DNA from: Alcanivorax sp. DG881
GTDB lineage: Bacteria; Pseudomonadota; Gammaproteobacteria; Pseudomonadales; Alcanivoracaceae
DNA: 64,000 bases
Direction: 5' to 3'
Assembly (NCBI RefSeq): GCF_000155615.1
Contig: NZ_DS989915.1
Span: 1,894,400-1,958,399, forward strand
Below the pieces are notes generated by a model, which ran no database searches, was not told where the DNA came from, and saw nothing but the letters and a program-made list of their open reading frames with translations. Positions within the stretch are counted from its first letter, which is position 1. Each line of letters starts with the position of its first letter. The position numbers and the translations under genes are program-made. Positions 44,632 to 53,634 of this stretch are shown here, one piece after another.

Positions 44632-45522
44632 TCACCAGTGCCGCCGCAGGGCGTCAGACGCCGAATACAAGCTCAGTCCTGTCACCGCCACCAGAATCAG
44701 ACCCATCCCCAGAACCTGGCTGGCGACCAGCGCCTCCTGCAGAACCACCACCCCGAACAAGGATGCGGTTACCGGCTCCACCATGGCCACAATGGAGGCC
44801 ACCGCCGGCGCGGTGTAATTCAGGCCAATAACATAAAGCACAAACGACAGCCCCGCGCCCAGCACCCCCAGGCAGGCAAACAGGGGCCACTCTGCCGAGC
44901 GCGCCGCCGCCATCACCTCACCGGTTTGTGCAGGCCACACCAGCACCACCACCAGCACGCTGAACGCAATGGAGAGAATCGCCTGGGGGCTGCCATGGGG
45001 CGCCGCATACTTGAAACCGAAAATAAAAACCGCGTAACACAAACCCGACAGCAAACCGGCTACCACCCCCAACACGGTGACACCCGCGTCATCCACATTA
45101 TGGATCCGCGTTAGCAGAACAATGCCCAGCATGACCACCATAATGGCGGCCCACTTTACCGTAGACGGACGCTCCAGCCGGAGCGCAAAGGAGAGCAGAT
45201 AGACAAAGACCGGCGCGCTGTACATCAGTGTTGCCGCCACGGCCACGCCACCGTGGGAAATGCTCAAAAAATAGAACGCAAAATTCCCGGCCACCCCCAA
45301 GCCAGCCACCACCGACCAGCCCCATAACCGGCGATCACCAAGGCCATGATTCAGCGGCCGACAGCACAGCCAGGCCAACACGAACAGCAATCCGATGGCA
45401 CCACGATAAAACGCCACCAGAAACACACCCCATCCCTCCTCCATCAGCATGCTGCCAATGCCGCCAGAGAGCCCCCAACAAAGTGCCGCCAGAATCACCA
45501 GGATTGTAGAGATGCGCGTCAT
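44632..45522 (-). CDS. EamA/DMT-family transporter
   Basis: 296 aa with ten hydrophobic spans as two EamA repeats (ILAALCWGLSGGIG at the start, SVVAGLGVAGNFAFY, and SGLCYAVFIFGFKY in the second half). Likely exporter of a metabolite. AGGAGG 4-10 nt upstream fixes the start at 45522. The 192 bp upstream up to the cassette remnant contain no other feature I recognise. Confidence 0.92.
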   Translation of the reverse strand: MTRISTILVILAALCWGLSGGIGSMLMEEGWGVFLVAFYRGAIGLLFVLAWLCCRPLNHGLGDRRLWGWSVVAGLGVAGNFAFYFLSISHGGVAVAATLMYSAPVFVYLLSFALRLERPSTVKWAAIMVVMLGIVLLTRIHNVDDAGVTVLGVVAGLLSGLCYAVFIFGFKYAAPHGSPQAILSIAFSVLVVVLVWPAQTGEVMAAARSAEWPLFACLGVLGAGLSFVLYVIGLNYTAPAVASIVAMVEPVTASLFGVVVLQEALVASQVLGMGLILVAVTGLSLYSASDALRRHW

Positions 45523-45714
45523 CGGTCCTCCTGCTTCTGGCACCTGGTTTGTGCCAGAGAGCAACACAGCGAGCCGAGCAAGCCCGCCGCCCCACTCCAT
45601 CGCAGAAAAGCGCGTCATGCAACCCAGGAGCCGATGATGGAATGGAGAACCTGGAGACTATTGAGGTCAGAGGGCAATAGGAAAGGAGCGTAGCAGAGGG
45701 TCCTGATCAACAGG

Positions 45715-45831
45715 CTAGTGACCGTTTTCTGATGCAGTGGTAATACGGATTTTCATAAAGAGACACTTGAGTGACACGTAAGAAAAATTCCAATTCATGC
45801 GTGCCCTTAATTCTTCTTTGTCATCCCACAT
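45715..45831 (-). CDS. Short cassette ORF, probably truncated
   Basis: 38-aa frame beginning MWDDKEELRARMNWNFSYV. Its ATG is formed by the GTTATG end of the downstream attC-like site, the position where a next integron cassette would start. The short length and abrupt TAG suggest the remnant of a longer cassette gene. No separate ribosome site. Confidence 0.45.
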   Translation of the reverse strand: MWDDKEELRARMNWNFSYVSLKCLFMKIRITTASENGH

Positions 45832-45891
45832 AACGCCGAGCACAGTGGCGTCCGGCGGCCATCGTCCGCGAACTGCTGCGACTTGTTAAAT
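45828..45891 (-). other. attC-like recombination site 1
   Basis: On the minus strand it runs from ATTTAAC (fits RYYYAAC) to GTTATGT over 64 bp. The ends AACAAGTCGCAGCAG and GTGCTCGGCGTT are imperfectly complementary and a GC-rich centre lies between. It overlaps the stop codon of the 153-aa cassette gene, as attC sites usually do. Confidence 0.75.
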
Positions 45892-46347
45892 GGCCCTAGG
45901 CACACGGTCCGCTTGAGCCACTGTTTGATTGAGTTGCCGGAGTTTGTTTAGAGAGACTTGAAACTGGCCATTACTCGGTAGCCGTTTACCTTTGAATTGC
46001 TCCCAAACAAGGGCTCCAGGCCCGTTATAGATCTCCTCGAATGTACCGTTACGCAGGATCTTGATGATGATCGTATGCTGCGGCTGACTCCGAAACGCAA
46101 CAGAGTTGGATTGCGTAGCCTTGATCTCAACTTCTAAGCCGGTTTCGGTGACAGCGTCATATCCTTTGTTCGACGCTGTCTTCAATTCCAAATTGTATGC
46201 GTCGGCCACGAGGCATTCACCCAAACTGCCAACCATATGACCGTCCGGAGTAAAGTGCCTCCCCGGGAACATGTTTTCCAACTCATTGACCGTTGCATAG
46301 AGCTGCTTAACCAAGGCCCGAAATTTATCGTGATCGATCATAGACAT
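45886..46347 (-). CDS. Integron cassette protein (DUF6998-like)
   Basis: 153-aa protein with an N-terminal coiled segment (LVKQLYATVNELENMFPG) and a compact alpha/beta domain: HMVGSLGECLVADAYNLEL, YDAVTETGLEVEIKATQS, HTIIIKILRNG and WEQFKG. The Glu-rich EVEIKAT strand resembles the E-x-K core of restriction-like nucleases (DUF6998), but that is tentative. The ATG sits two codons before a second ATG and lies in the end of the upstream attC-like site. The stop lies in the next one. DNA is AT-richer than its surroundings. Confidence 0.85.
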   Translation of the reverse strand: MSMIDHDKFRALVKQLYATVNELENMFPGRHFTPDGHMVGSLGECLVADAYNLELKTASNKGYDAVTETGLEVEIKATQSNSVAFRSQPQHTIIIKILRNGTFEEIYNGPGALVWEQFKGKRLPSNGQFQVSLNKLRQLNQTVAQADRVPRAI

Positions 46348-46423
46348 TTAACGCCCGGCGCAGCAGTGGAATTGGAGCGACGGAGGAGCGGAAATTTGGT
46401 CTGCCTGCCGCCGCTTGTTATGC
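46346..46423 (-). other. attC-like recombination site 2
   Basis: On the minus strand it runs GCATAACAAGCGGCGGCAG to CTGCTGCGCCGGGCGTTAAAT over 78 bp, both ends given in part. GCATAAC and GTTAAAT are typical outer core sites; GTTAAAT fits GTTRRRY. It directly joins the stop codon of the upstream cassette gene and the start codon of the downstream one. Confidence 0.8.
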
Positions 46424-46424
46424 A

Positions 46425-46907
46425 TTACCACAATACCTTCCTAGTATTGCCGAGGGGAAGCAACACATCCTTAATCTCTGAAAATGACATAGATTCTCTT
46501 TGGGCATTATTCATCAAGATAACGGACCCACCCTCCAAGTCTTCATGAGAGACAAGAAAAGCTTTGAACAACCACCTGTATCGAATTTCTGAAAAGGGGA
46601 TATTTATTGCAGATATCTCCTTACCCTTCTCGAAGACCTTAAGTTCATTTGGAGTTATTTCATATGAACAGGTAAAGGATCGCCCATGAGAAAGACACAT
46701 CCACGCACCTCCCCATAACAGCGGAATAATAAACAAAGAAATAGCGGGCAAGACGGCCATATTCACAAGAGAATCCTTTGATTCCCAATTTACCAATATC
46801 AAGTAGTCAATAAAGATAAACAGCCCTGAAAGAAGTATCAGAACTGGCGCCCCAAGGTAGCGAAGTACATAACCCATAAAACCATGACTATATTCGATGT
46901 TTCTCAT
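46425..46907 (-). CDS. Integron cassette membrane protein (PH-like)
   Basis: 160 aa with two adjacent membrane spans (YLGAPVLILLSGLFIFIDYL and a second near LPAISLFIIPLLWG), then a cytosolic beta-rich domain with CSYEITPNELKVFEK and INIPFSEIRYRW, similar in layout to small bacterial PH-domain proteins. Function unknown. ATG at 46907 follows AGAAGAA. An ATG at 46934 in the same frame reads through a GTTATGC core-like site and is less likely. Stop lies against the attC-like site 2. AT-rich. Confidence 0.82.
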   Translation of the reverse strand: MRNIEYSHGFMGYVLRYLGAPVLILLSGLFIFIDYLILVNWESKDSLVNMAVLPAISLFIIPLLWGGAWMCLSHGRSFTCSYEITPNELKVFEKGKEISAINIPFSEIRYRWLFKAFLVSHEDLEGGSVILMNNAQRESMSFSEIKDVLLPLGNTRKVLW

Positions 46908-47199
46908 TTCTTCTCTGCATAACAGCGTATTCAATTGCAGATGCTATATATCACTTTGCAATATATCCCCAATCCGACTTTTCCCTGAAGCCACCCTAAA
47001 TAACAAGGCAATCAGTATTTTAGCTACAAAGCAGCAACCACTCTCAACAGACGTTTCTTGCACTTGCGTTTTGAACGGGAATTTTTACTCGGACTTTTCT
47101 TGTATCCGCTTTTCTGAAAACCCACCTTATCTCAGCCACTTACAAATTTATGTAAGCCATATCCTACAAATTCAACGTGCGCGCGGGTGAAAACGGGAT
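46908..47199. other. Cassette upstream region without integrase
   Basis: About 290 AT-rich bases. GCATAAC at 46917-46923 (GTTATGC on the minus strand) looks like a lone cassette core site, but no second half of an attC and no attI or integrase gene follows before the czcA end. No other gene seen. Confidence 0.5.
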
Positions 47200-47230
47200 G
47201 TTATCCCCGGCCCGCAAGGCCGGGGATAAC
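47200..47230 (-). terminator. Intrinsic terminator of the czc operon
   Basis: A 13-bp perfect stem GTTATCCCCGGCC/GGCCGGGGATAAC with a 5-nt loop, 3 bp after the czcA stop on the minus strand, followed by a short T run. Confidence 0.88.
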
Positions 47231-47233
47231 GGC

Positions 47234-50200
47234 TTATCGCTGCAACTCCTCCACCTTCCCCCTCGAAAACACCCCATAAAGACTTGGCAACACTAACAAC
47301 GTCAACGCCGTGGCCGACACCAGCCCACCCACAATCACTACCGCCAGTGGCCGCTGCACTTCACTCCCCACACCAGTCGCCAGCAACATGGGAATTAACC
47401 CCAACATGGAGGTGAGCGCTGTCATCAGTACCGGGCGCAGGCGGGAGACGGCACCTTCGAAGATCGCCGTCTCCAGGGCTTCGCCATCGCGCAGGCGATG
47501 ATTGATGGCTTCCACCATCACCACCCCATTGAGCACCGCCACGCCGAACAGGGTGATAAAGCCCACGGAGCTAGGCACGGACAGGTACTGGCCGCTGATC
47601 GCCAGGGCGAGGATGCCGCCGATAAGGGCCAGGGGGACGTTGACCAGAATGAGGGCGGCCTGGGCCACGGAACCAAAGGCGAAGTAGAGCAACAGGGCGA
47701 TGAGGCCTACGGCCACGGGCACCACCATGGCCAGGCGTTGCTGGGCGCGCTGCTGGTTTTCGTATTGGCCGCCGATGTCGACGCTGTAGCCGGCGGGCAG
47801 GTCTACCTCGCTGTCGATGGCCTGTTGGATGTCGGCGACCACGGAGCCCATGTCACGCCCCGCCACGTTGGCCTGGATAACCACGCGACGTTGCACGTCG
47901 TCGCGGCTAATCTGGGGCGGGCCGGAGACCAGGGATACCTCTGCCACATCCATGAGCCGCACCCAGGCACCGTCTGCCGCTTTCAGGCGCAGGTTGCGGA
48001 TAGCTTCGGCGTCCTTGCGGGCGTTTTGCTCCAGGCGCACGTAGATATCGTAGCGTTCGTTGCCATTGATCACCTGCCCGGCGCTGCCGCCACCCAGGCC
48101 ATTGCTGACCAGATCCATGACCTGATCCACACTCAGGCCGTAGCGGCTGAGGGCGTTGCGGTCCGGGGTGACGACCAGCTGGGCTTCACCGGCGATCTGT
48201 TCCAGTTGCACATCGGTGGCGCCATCCACGGCTTTCACGGCCTGGGTGATGGCTTCGCCTTTTTCCTGCAGCACATCGAGATCCGGGCCAAACAGTTTGA
48301 TGGCGAGCTGGGCTTTTACACCGGAGAGCAGTTCGTCCACGCGCATGGCGATGGGCTGGGAAAAGTTGAGCAACAGGCCGGGATGTTTTTCCAGTTTCTT
48401 CTGGATCTTTTCCTGTAGCTCAAGCCGGTTACTGGCGCTTTCCCATTCATCTACAGGCTTGAGGCCGATATAGATTTCCACGTTGCTCACCGGTTCCGGG
48501 TCGCCGCCGATTTCGGCACGCCCTACCCGGCTAAGCGCGTAGGTGACTTCCGGGAAGGCCATGATTTCCTTCTCCAGTTTTTGCCCCACGTCCAACGCAG
48601 TATCGAGGCTGGAGGACGGGGCCAGCGTCACACGTAACGCCAACGTTCCCTCTTCCAGCACCGGCACAAATTCAGTGCCAATAAAAGGCGTGGTGGCCAG
48701 TGCCAACGCGAACAAGCCGACCGCGCCACCCACCACCACTTTGCGGGCCTGCATGGCTTTACCCAGCAGGGTGCGGTAGCGGGCTTCCAGCCACTGCATC
48801 AGCTTGTTGGGCTTTTCTTCCACGCCATTGCGGAACAGGAAACCGGCCAGCGCCGGCACCACGATCAGCGCCACCAGTACCGCGGCGGTCATGGCGAGCA
48901 TGATGCTGATGGCCATGGGCACGAACATCTTGGCTTCCACCCCTTCGAAGGCGAACAGGGGCAGGAACACCACCAGAATAATACTGGCGGCAAAGAACAC
49001 CGGGCGGGCCACTTCCTGGGCGGCGTCTTTGACTCTCAAGGCGATGCCGCCCTGTGAGTCGTGACTGCCTTCCTTGCGGCTCAGGTGTTTGAAGATGTTT
49101 TCCACCATCACCACAGAGCCATCCACCAGCATGCCGATGGCCACGGCCAAACCACCCAGTGACATCAGATTGGCGGACATGCCCAGGCTGGCCATCGCCA
49201 ACAAGGCCAGGCCAATGGAGAGCGGAATGGACAACAGCACCAACGCGGTGGCGCGCAGGTTCATGAGGAACAGGGCCAGCACGATGACGATAAAGACGAA
49301 GGCCAGCAGCAAGGCGGTGACCACTGTGCTGACGGCTTTTTCCACCAGATCTGCCTGGTCGTAGAACACCTCAAACTGCACACCGTCCGGCAGGGCCTGC
49401 TGGATGCGCGCTTCGCGTTCCTTGATGCCATCGATGGTGGCCTTTGTATTGGCGCCCATGCGTTTGAGCACGATGCCGGCTACCACTTCGCCCAAGGCTT
49501 CCGGTTCGCCGTTAGCATCGCGGCGGGTCATGGTGAGGGCGCCCTGACGAATTTCGCCGCCGAACTCCACCTTGGCCACATCGCTGACGCGCACCTGGGT
49601 GCCGTCCACTTCCTTGAGGGGAATGGCGGCAATGTCACCGAGCCCTTGCTGGCCGCTGCCTACCCAGCCCATGCCGCGGATGACCAATTGCTCGGCACCG
49701 CGATCCAGATACCAGCCACCGGCGTTGCGGTTGTTGGCGGCGATGGCATCCATGACCTGTTGCAGACTCAGGTCGTAGGCCAGCAAACGGGTAGGGTTCA
49801 CGTTGACCTGATACTGGCGCACTTCACCGCCATAGCTGAGCACATCGGTGACGCCACCCACGGGCATCAGCAGCAGTTTCACCACCCAGTCGTTAAGGCT
49901 GCGCAACTGCATGGCATCCACATTGGAGCCGGGCTCCGCGGTGAGCAGGTATTGATAGACCTGCCCCAGGCCGGAGGTGTTGGGGCCCATTTCCGGGGTG
50001 CCGACGCCGTCGGGAATATCTTCCCGTGCGGCCTGCAATCGCTCGAACACCAGCTGGCGGGCGAAATAGATATCGGTGCCTTCCTCGAACACCACGGTGA
50101 CGATGGACAGGCCGGTCTTGGAGATGGAACGCACCTCGGCCACCTGCGGCAATGCATACATCACTGCCTCGATGGGATAGGTGATCAGCTGCTCCACTTC

Positions 50201-50377
50201 TTCCGCGGCCAGGCCTTCGGCTTCGGTGTTCACCTGTACCTGGACGTTGGTCACGTCCGGGAAGGCATCCAGTTTCAGGTTGGGCAATTGCCAGCCGATC
50301 ACCCCGATGGTGATAACCAGTAACAGCAACACAATGAGGCGGTTGTTCACCGCCCAATCGACAAGTCGATTAAACAT
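47234..50377 (-). CDS. czcA: Heavy-metal efflux RND transporter CzcA
   Basis: 1047-aa inner-membrane RND pump of the HME class with twelve expected spans. LDAFPDVTNVQVQVNTEAEGL at the N-terminus, AIGMLVDGSVVMVENIF (transmembrane helix 4 acidic site) and SVGFITLFGVAVLNGVVMV in the second half are family signatures (parts given separately). It expels divalent or monovalent metal ions across both membranes with CzcB and CzcC. It starts 11 bp after czcB. Metal specificity (Zn/Co/Cd, or Cu/Ag) cannot be decided from the sequence. Confidence 0.94.
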   Translation of the reverse strand: MFNRLVDWAVNNRLIVLLLLVITIGVIGWQLPNLKLDAFPDVTNVQVQVNTEAEGLAAEEVEQLITYPIEAVMYALPQVAEVRSISKTGLSIVTVVFEEGTDIYFARQLVFERLQAAREDIPDGVGTPEMGPNTSGLGQVYQYLLTAEPGSNVDAMQLRSLNDWVVKLLLMPVGGVTDVLSYGGEVRQYQVNVNPTRLLAYDLSLQQVMDAIAANNRNAGGWYLDRGAEQLVIRGMGWVGSGQQGLGDIAAIPLKEVDGTQVRVSDVAKVEFGGEIRQGALTMTRRDANGEPEALGEVVAGIVLKRMGANTKATIDGIKEREARIQQALPDGVQFEVFYDQADLVEKAVSTVVTALLLAFVFIVIVLALFLMNLRATALVLLSIPLSIGLALLAMASLGMSANLMSLGGLAVAIGMLVDGSVVMVENIFKHLSRKEGSHDSQGGIALRVKDAAQEVARPVFFAASIILVVFLPLFAFEGVEAKMFVPMAISIMLAMTAAVLVALIVVPALAGFLFRNGVEEKPNKLMQWLEARYRTLLGKAMQARKVVVGGAVGLFALALATTPFIGTEFVPVLEEGTLALRVTLAPSSSLDTALDVGQKLEKEIMAFPEVTYALSRVGRAEIGGDPEPVSNVEIYIGLKPVDEWESASNRLELQEKIQKKLEKHPGLLLNFSQPIAMRVDELLSGVKAQLAIKLFGPDLDVLQEKGEAITQAVKAVDGATDVQLEQIAGEAQLVVTPDRNALSRYGLSVDQVMDLVSNGLGGGSAGQVINGNERYDIYVRLEQNARKDAEAIRNLRLKAADGAWVRLMDVAEVSLVSGPPQISRDDVQRRVVIQANVAGRDMGSVVADIQQAIDSEVDLPAGYSVDIGGQYENQQRAQQRLAMVVPVAVGLIALLLYFAFGSVAQAALILVNVPLALIGGILALAISGQYLSVPSSVGFITLFGVAVLNGVVMVEAINHRLRDGEALETAIFEGAVSRLRPVLMTALTSMLGLIPMLLATGVGSEVQRPLAVVIVGGLVSATALTLLVLPSLYGVFSRGKVEELQR

Positions 50378-50388
50378 GACGGTGATCC

Positions 50389-51615
50389 TCAGTGATTGTG
50401 AATATCGAAACCGGACTTGGCCATTTCACTGGCCAGAAAAAACGCGCCACGAGTGACCACGCGCGTGCCAGGCTCAATCCCCGTGACGATGCGACGGTTT
50501 TCCAGCTGGCCATTGAGTTGGATTTCCACGGGTTTGTAGTGGCCAGGCTCTTCTTCCACGAACAGTTGCCAATCGCCATCGGCGCTACGGGTGAGCGCCT
50601 CTTCCGGCACGGTGAGGGCGTTCTCCGGTGCCGCCAACGCCAGTGCCACATCGGCAAACATGCCGGGGTGCAACAGATGGCCCGCATTGGGAATCGCCAC
50701 TCGCACCGCAAGGGTACGGGTGACGGGATTGAGGCGATGGCCAGACTGGATCACCTTGCCGTCCACGGATGTGCCACCCACGATGACGCGGGCCGGGGTG
50801 CCGGTGCTGATCTGCAAACCGGGGTTCGGCGGTAAAGCCGCTTCGGCCCACAATTCGGATTCATCCACCAGCGTGACCAGGGCGCTGCCCGCGGTTAACC
50901 ATTGCCCTTGCTGGAAGGCATCTTCCAGTACCAGGCCATCGTCCGGCGCTGTGAGGGTATAAACCCCTTTTTCATTTTTTCCGGCTTCGATATCAGCGAT
51001 GGCGCTGTTACTGAGGCCATAACCCTTGGCCCGGGCTCGCAAGGACTGGTACTGACTTTGCGCGTCCAGATAGCGCTGGTTGCCCACGGTACGCCGGCCG
51101 AGGTTTTTAACCCGCCGCCAGCCATCCGCCGCCACTTGCAGATCACTTTGTAACTGCGCCATGGCCGGGCTGAACAGGGTGGCAATGGCCTCCCCTTTTT
51201 CCATGTGCTGGCCAAGCGTGGCACTGCGAGACTGCACCTGGGAATCGATACGCACCGGCACCACCCAGGTGCGGTACTGGTTGCTGATAATTTCCGCCGG
51301 CACGGTCAGGGTCCGGGTAGCGTCGGCATCAGGCTGCAGGGTAATGACCTGCAGGTTAAGCATCTTTTGTTGTTCTGCGGTCAGCTCCAGTGCCGCTTCT
51401 TCACTATGGGACGCTGCGCTCCCAACCTCCTTCCCATGAGCGTGCTCATCATGGTCACCGCTATTATCCGGAGCAGCCTGTTGTGCATGCTGTTCGGCTT
51501 CGTTGCTTTCGTTGTGGGCATGGTCATGATTTTCATCCGCCCAGGCCGGGTTCGCCAGGCTGGCCAGCAGCGCAATGGCCAGAGGCGTTTTGTGAAATGT
51601 CATTTTCGGTTTCAT
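50389..51615 (-). CDS. czcB: Efflux RND periplasmic adaptor CzcB
   Basis: 408-aa membrane-fusion protein. Signal peptide ends NPAWAD and is followed by a His/Asp/Glu-rich segment (DENHDHAHNESNEAEQHAQQ) that can bind metal. Lipoyl, hairpin and beta-barrel domains follow: VRIDSQVQSRSATLGQHMEKG, FSPAMAQLQSDL and TAPDDGLVLEDAF. Conserved C-terminal GTRVVTRGAFFLASEM. Order czcC-czcB-czcA is the usual one. Confidence 0.94.
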   Translation of the reverse strand: MKPKMTFHKTPLAIALLASLANPAWADENHDHAHNESNEAEQHAQQAAPDNSGDHDEHAHGKEVGSAASHSEEAALELTAEQQKMLNLQVITLQPDADATRTLTVPAEIISNQYRTWVVPVRIDSQVQSRSATLGQHMEKGEAIATLFSPAMAQLQSDLQVAADGWRRVKNLGRRTVGNQRYLDAQSQYQSLRARAKGYGLSNSAIADIEAGKNEKGVYTLTAPDDGLVLEDAFQQGQWLTAGSALVTLVDESELWAEAALPPNPGLQISTGTPARVIVGGTSVDGKVIQSGHRLNPVTRTLAVRVAIPNAGHLLHPGMFADVALALAAPENALTVPEEALTRSADGDWQLFVEEEPGHYKPVEIQLNGQLENRRIVTGIEPGTRVVTRGAFFLASEMAKSGFDIHNH

Positions 51616-51633
51616 AAAAAATTTTCCATTTTT

Positions 51634-51714
51634 TGTAGGAGCGCCGTTCAGGGCGCGAAGAAGTTGGCACCGCGTGTCGCAGAAACTATTCGCGCCTCAA
51701 GTGGCACTCCTACA
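51634..51714. repeat. TGTAGGAG-type inverted repeat
   Basis: Left arm TGTAGGAGCGCC...GGCGCGAA and right arm TTCGCGCC...ACTCCTACA match at 20 of 26 positions. A further GGTTCCTACAGAA word lies near 51807. It resembles the abundant TGTAGGAGC repeats of Pseudomonas-like genomes. It lies inside the operon between czcC and czcB. Confidence 0.65.
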
Positions 51715-51822
51715 GTAATTTTTCGCTTAATTTCTCGTTTCAAGCGGTGTTATTCGCTTCGCTCACCCTTCGGGCCAGTCTGCGGCTGTTACCTCGCAAG
51801 CTCGGTTCCTACAGAACAATCA

Positions 51823-53061
51823 TTAGTCCGCCAGCTGGTTCAGCCAGTCGTTGAGCTGGGCGCTTTCATAGAGCCACTGCACCCAGGCCTGCTGCATGGC
51901 ATCGCGCAGGGCGATGCCAGCCAGCCGGGTATCGAGCCGCTGATTCAAGGCCTGCAGATAGTTCTGGGTGGTGAGTTCGCCCTGCTGCCAGACGCGCTTG
52001 AGCAAGGTGTCGCTGCGCGCCAGGCTATCGCCGGTGAGTTGCTGCCAGGTTTCCCAGCGCTCGCGCCGCTGCTGGTAATCGCTCAACGCTCCGTCCAGCC
52101 GGGCCTGAATGTCGTTGCGGGTTTTCTCCAGCAGCGCACGCCGCTCTTCACTATCCGCCAGGGCGGCTTCATAGCCTGGCTTGCCGGTATTGAAGAACTT
52201 CAATGGCAGGCTGAAATCCACGCCCCACAAATTTTCGCCATCTTCCTGGCCCACGCGCAGGCCCAGGGTCGGGTCGGTGTTGCGTTGTTTGTCTGCCACC
52301 GACACCCCTCGCTCAGCCAGCGCCAGTTGCTGCTCTGCCAACTGCAAATCGAAGCTGGTGGGGAGCCGTTGCACGACACCATGGGTGAGTGACGGGGCCT
52401 GCCAACGGTCCGCCGCCGGCAAGGCCACCGCGGGTTGTTGGCTGGCCAGTTGCTGGCGCAATGTGGTGGCAGCACGGGTGGCGGCACTTTCCGCATCCGC
52501 CAGGGCCTGCTGAGCCTGCCCCAGTGACAGGTAGGCCAATTGCGCATCCACCTGCCCCACATCCCCTGCCTTTTCGCGGCGGCGAATCAGGTCGGTGAGA
52601 TCGCGCAGCTGCTGTTCCTGCTCACGGGCGGCCGCCAATTGCTCGCGGGCGGCGGCATGGGCCACCAGCGCATTGAGGCTGTCCGCCAACAGGCGGGCGC
52701 GGGCCTTGTCGCCACGCAGCTGCGCCAGCTGATCACGCACCGCCACGGCATCGCGGCTGGCGCGGGCCTTGCCGGACCAGTCCAGCGTCTGGCTGAGGCC
52801 CACGGTCTGGGTGATATCGAGGCTGTCTTCGTAGTCGATATTCAATGAAGGGTTATAAAGCGGCTGCGATAAAGCCCGGCTTTGCGCCAGCAACCGTTCC
52901 TGCTCCGCCTGGATGGCGCGGCTGGCCGGTAGCTGGCTGACCTGGCGCTGCACCCATTGCGCCCACTGTGCGGGCGAGGAAGAAGAATCGGCCGACGCGC
53001 TGGCATACGCGCACACGGCCAGTAACAGTGCGGCCATGCGCACTGCGGTCTGGATTCCCAT
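51823..53061 (-). CDS. czcC: TolC-family outer-membrane channel CzcC
   Basis: 412-aa outer-membrane factor. Signal peptide ends ASADSS. Long helical stretches (LRQQLASQQPAVALPA, LAEQQLALAERGVSVADKQR) and the strand segment YNPSLNIDYEDSLDITQTVG fit the TolC fold in two repeats. Partner of CzcB and CzcA. AGGAG upstream of the ATG. A 207-bp gap with a repeat separates it from czcB. Confidence 0.93.
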   Translation of the reverse strand: MGIQTAVRMAALLLAVCAYASASADSSSSPAQWAQWVQRQVSQLPASRAIQAEQERLLAQSRALSQPLYNPSLNIDYEDSLDITQTVGLSQTLDWSGKARASRDAVAVRDQLAQLRGDKARARLLADSLNALVAHAAAREQLAAAREQEQQLRDLTDLIRRREKAGDVGQVDAQLAYLSLGQAQQALADAESAATRAATTLRQQLASQQPAVALPAADRWQAPSLTHGVVQRLPTSFDLQLAEQQLALAERGVSVADKQRNTDPTLGLRVGQEDGENLWGVDFSLPLKFFNTGKPGYEAALADSEERRALLEKTRNDIQARLDGALSDYQQRRERWETWQQLTGDSLARSDTLLKRVWQQGELTTQNYLQALNQRLDTRLAGIALRDAMQQAWVQWLYESAQLNDWLNQLAD

Positions 53062-53170
53062 GGGGAAACTCCTGATGTCTCAAAACGTTACGTCAAGAAC
53101 AATGCCGGCGCTCGCACGGCGCACATTCACCGTGGACAAGGCAGCAAAGTCGGGGGAAACGAAGAAACGA

Positions 53171-53470
53171 TCAGGCTATAGGAGGACGGAAAGGGTTATC
53201 GGCCGGGGCATCCGGCAGGAAGGGGCGCAACGCCATTTGACCTGCAGAGGGCGGGGCCAGGCGCAGCGGCTCACAATCGGTGGAGGCCATGAAACCATGG
53301 CATTGACAGCAATGGTCGCCGCCTTTGTCCAGCACATCCGCACTGGCCAGATCCTGCTGGACCTGTTCCAGCGAGGCAGCCGCGCCACCATCGTGCTCGT
53401 GATGCATGGCATCCAGCACCAGTACATGAGTACTGATGATAAGCAGCAATGTGTAGACCAGTGCTTTCAT
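53171..53470 (-). CDS. Small periplasmic CzcI-like protein
   Basis: 99 aa. Signal-like N-terminus MKALVYTLLLIISTHVLVLD, then HHEHDGG and DHCCQCHG, a His/Cys cluster suited to metal binding. It heads the czc transcript (110 bp before czcC) in the place where CzcI, a small metal-responsive periplasmic protein, sits in other operons. Homology to CzcI is tentative. Confidence 0.65.
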   Translation of the reverse strand: MKALVYTLLLIISTHVLVLDAMHHEHDGGAAASLEQVQQDLASADVLDKGGDHCCQCHGFMASTDCEPLRLAPPSAGQMALRPFLPDAPADNPFRPPIA

Positions 53471-53634
53471 GGGATGCCCGCTAACGAGGGAAGAGTCGCA
53501 ACCTTGCGATACCCATAGACCGCCGTCAAGACAATCGGTTCCCCGTCACCTGTGGGTACGATCCGGTCATCCCGTTTTCCGAACCGGCATCGTATAGTGT
53601 CGGCTCCGTTTCGCCGGAATGAAAAAGGAAAACC

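Noticed and set aside
45838-45880. Rho-independent terminator at the GC-rich centre of the attC-like site 1
   Set aside because: No T tract follows and the outer ends fit a recombination site better.
47498-48418. A 306-codon frame on the plus strand
   Set aside because: It is a shadow of czcA on the opposite strand.
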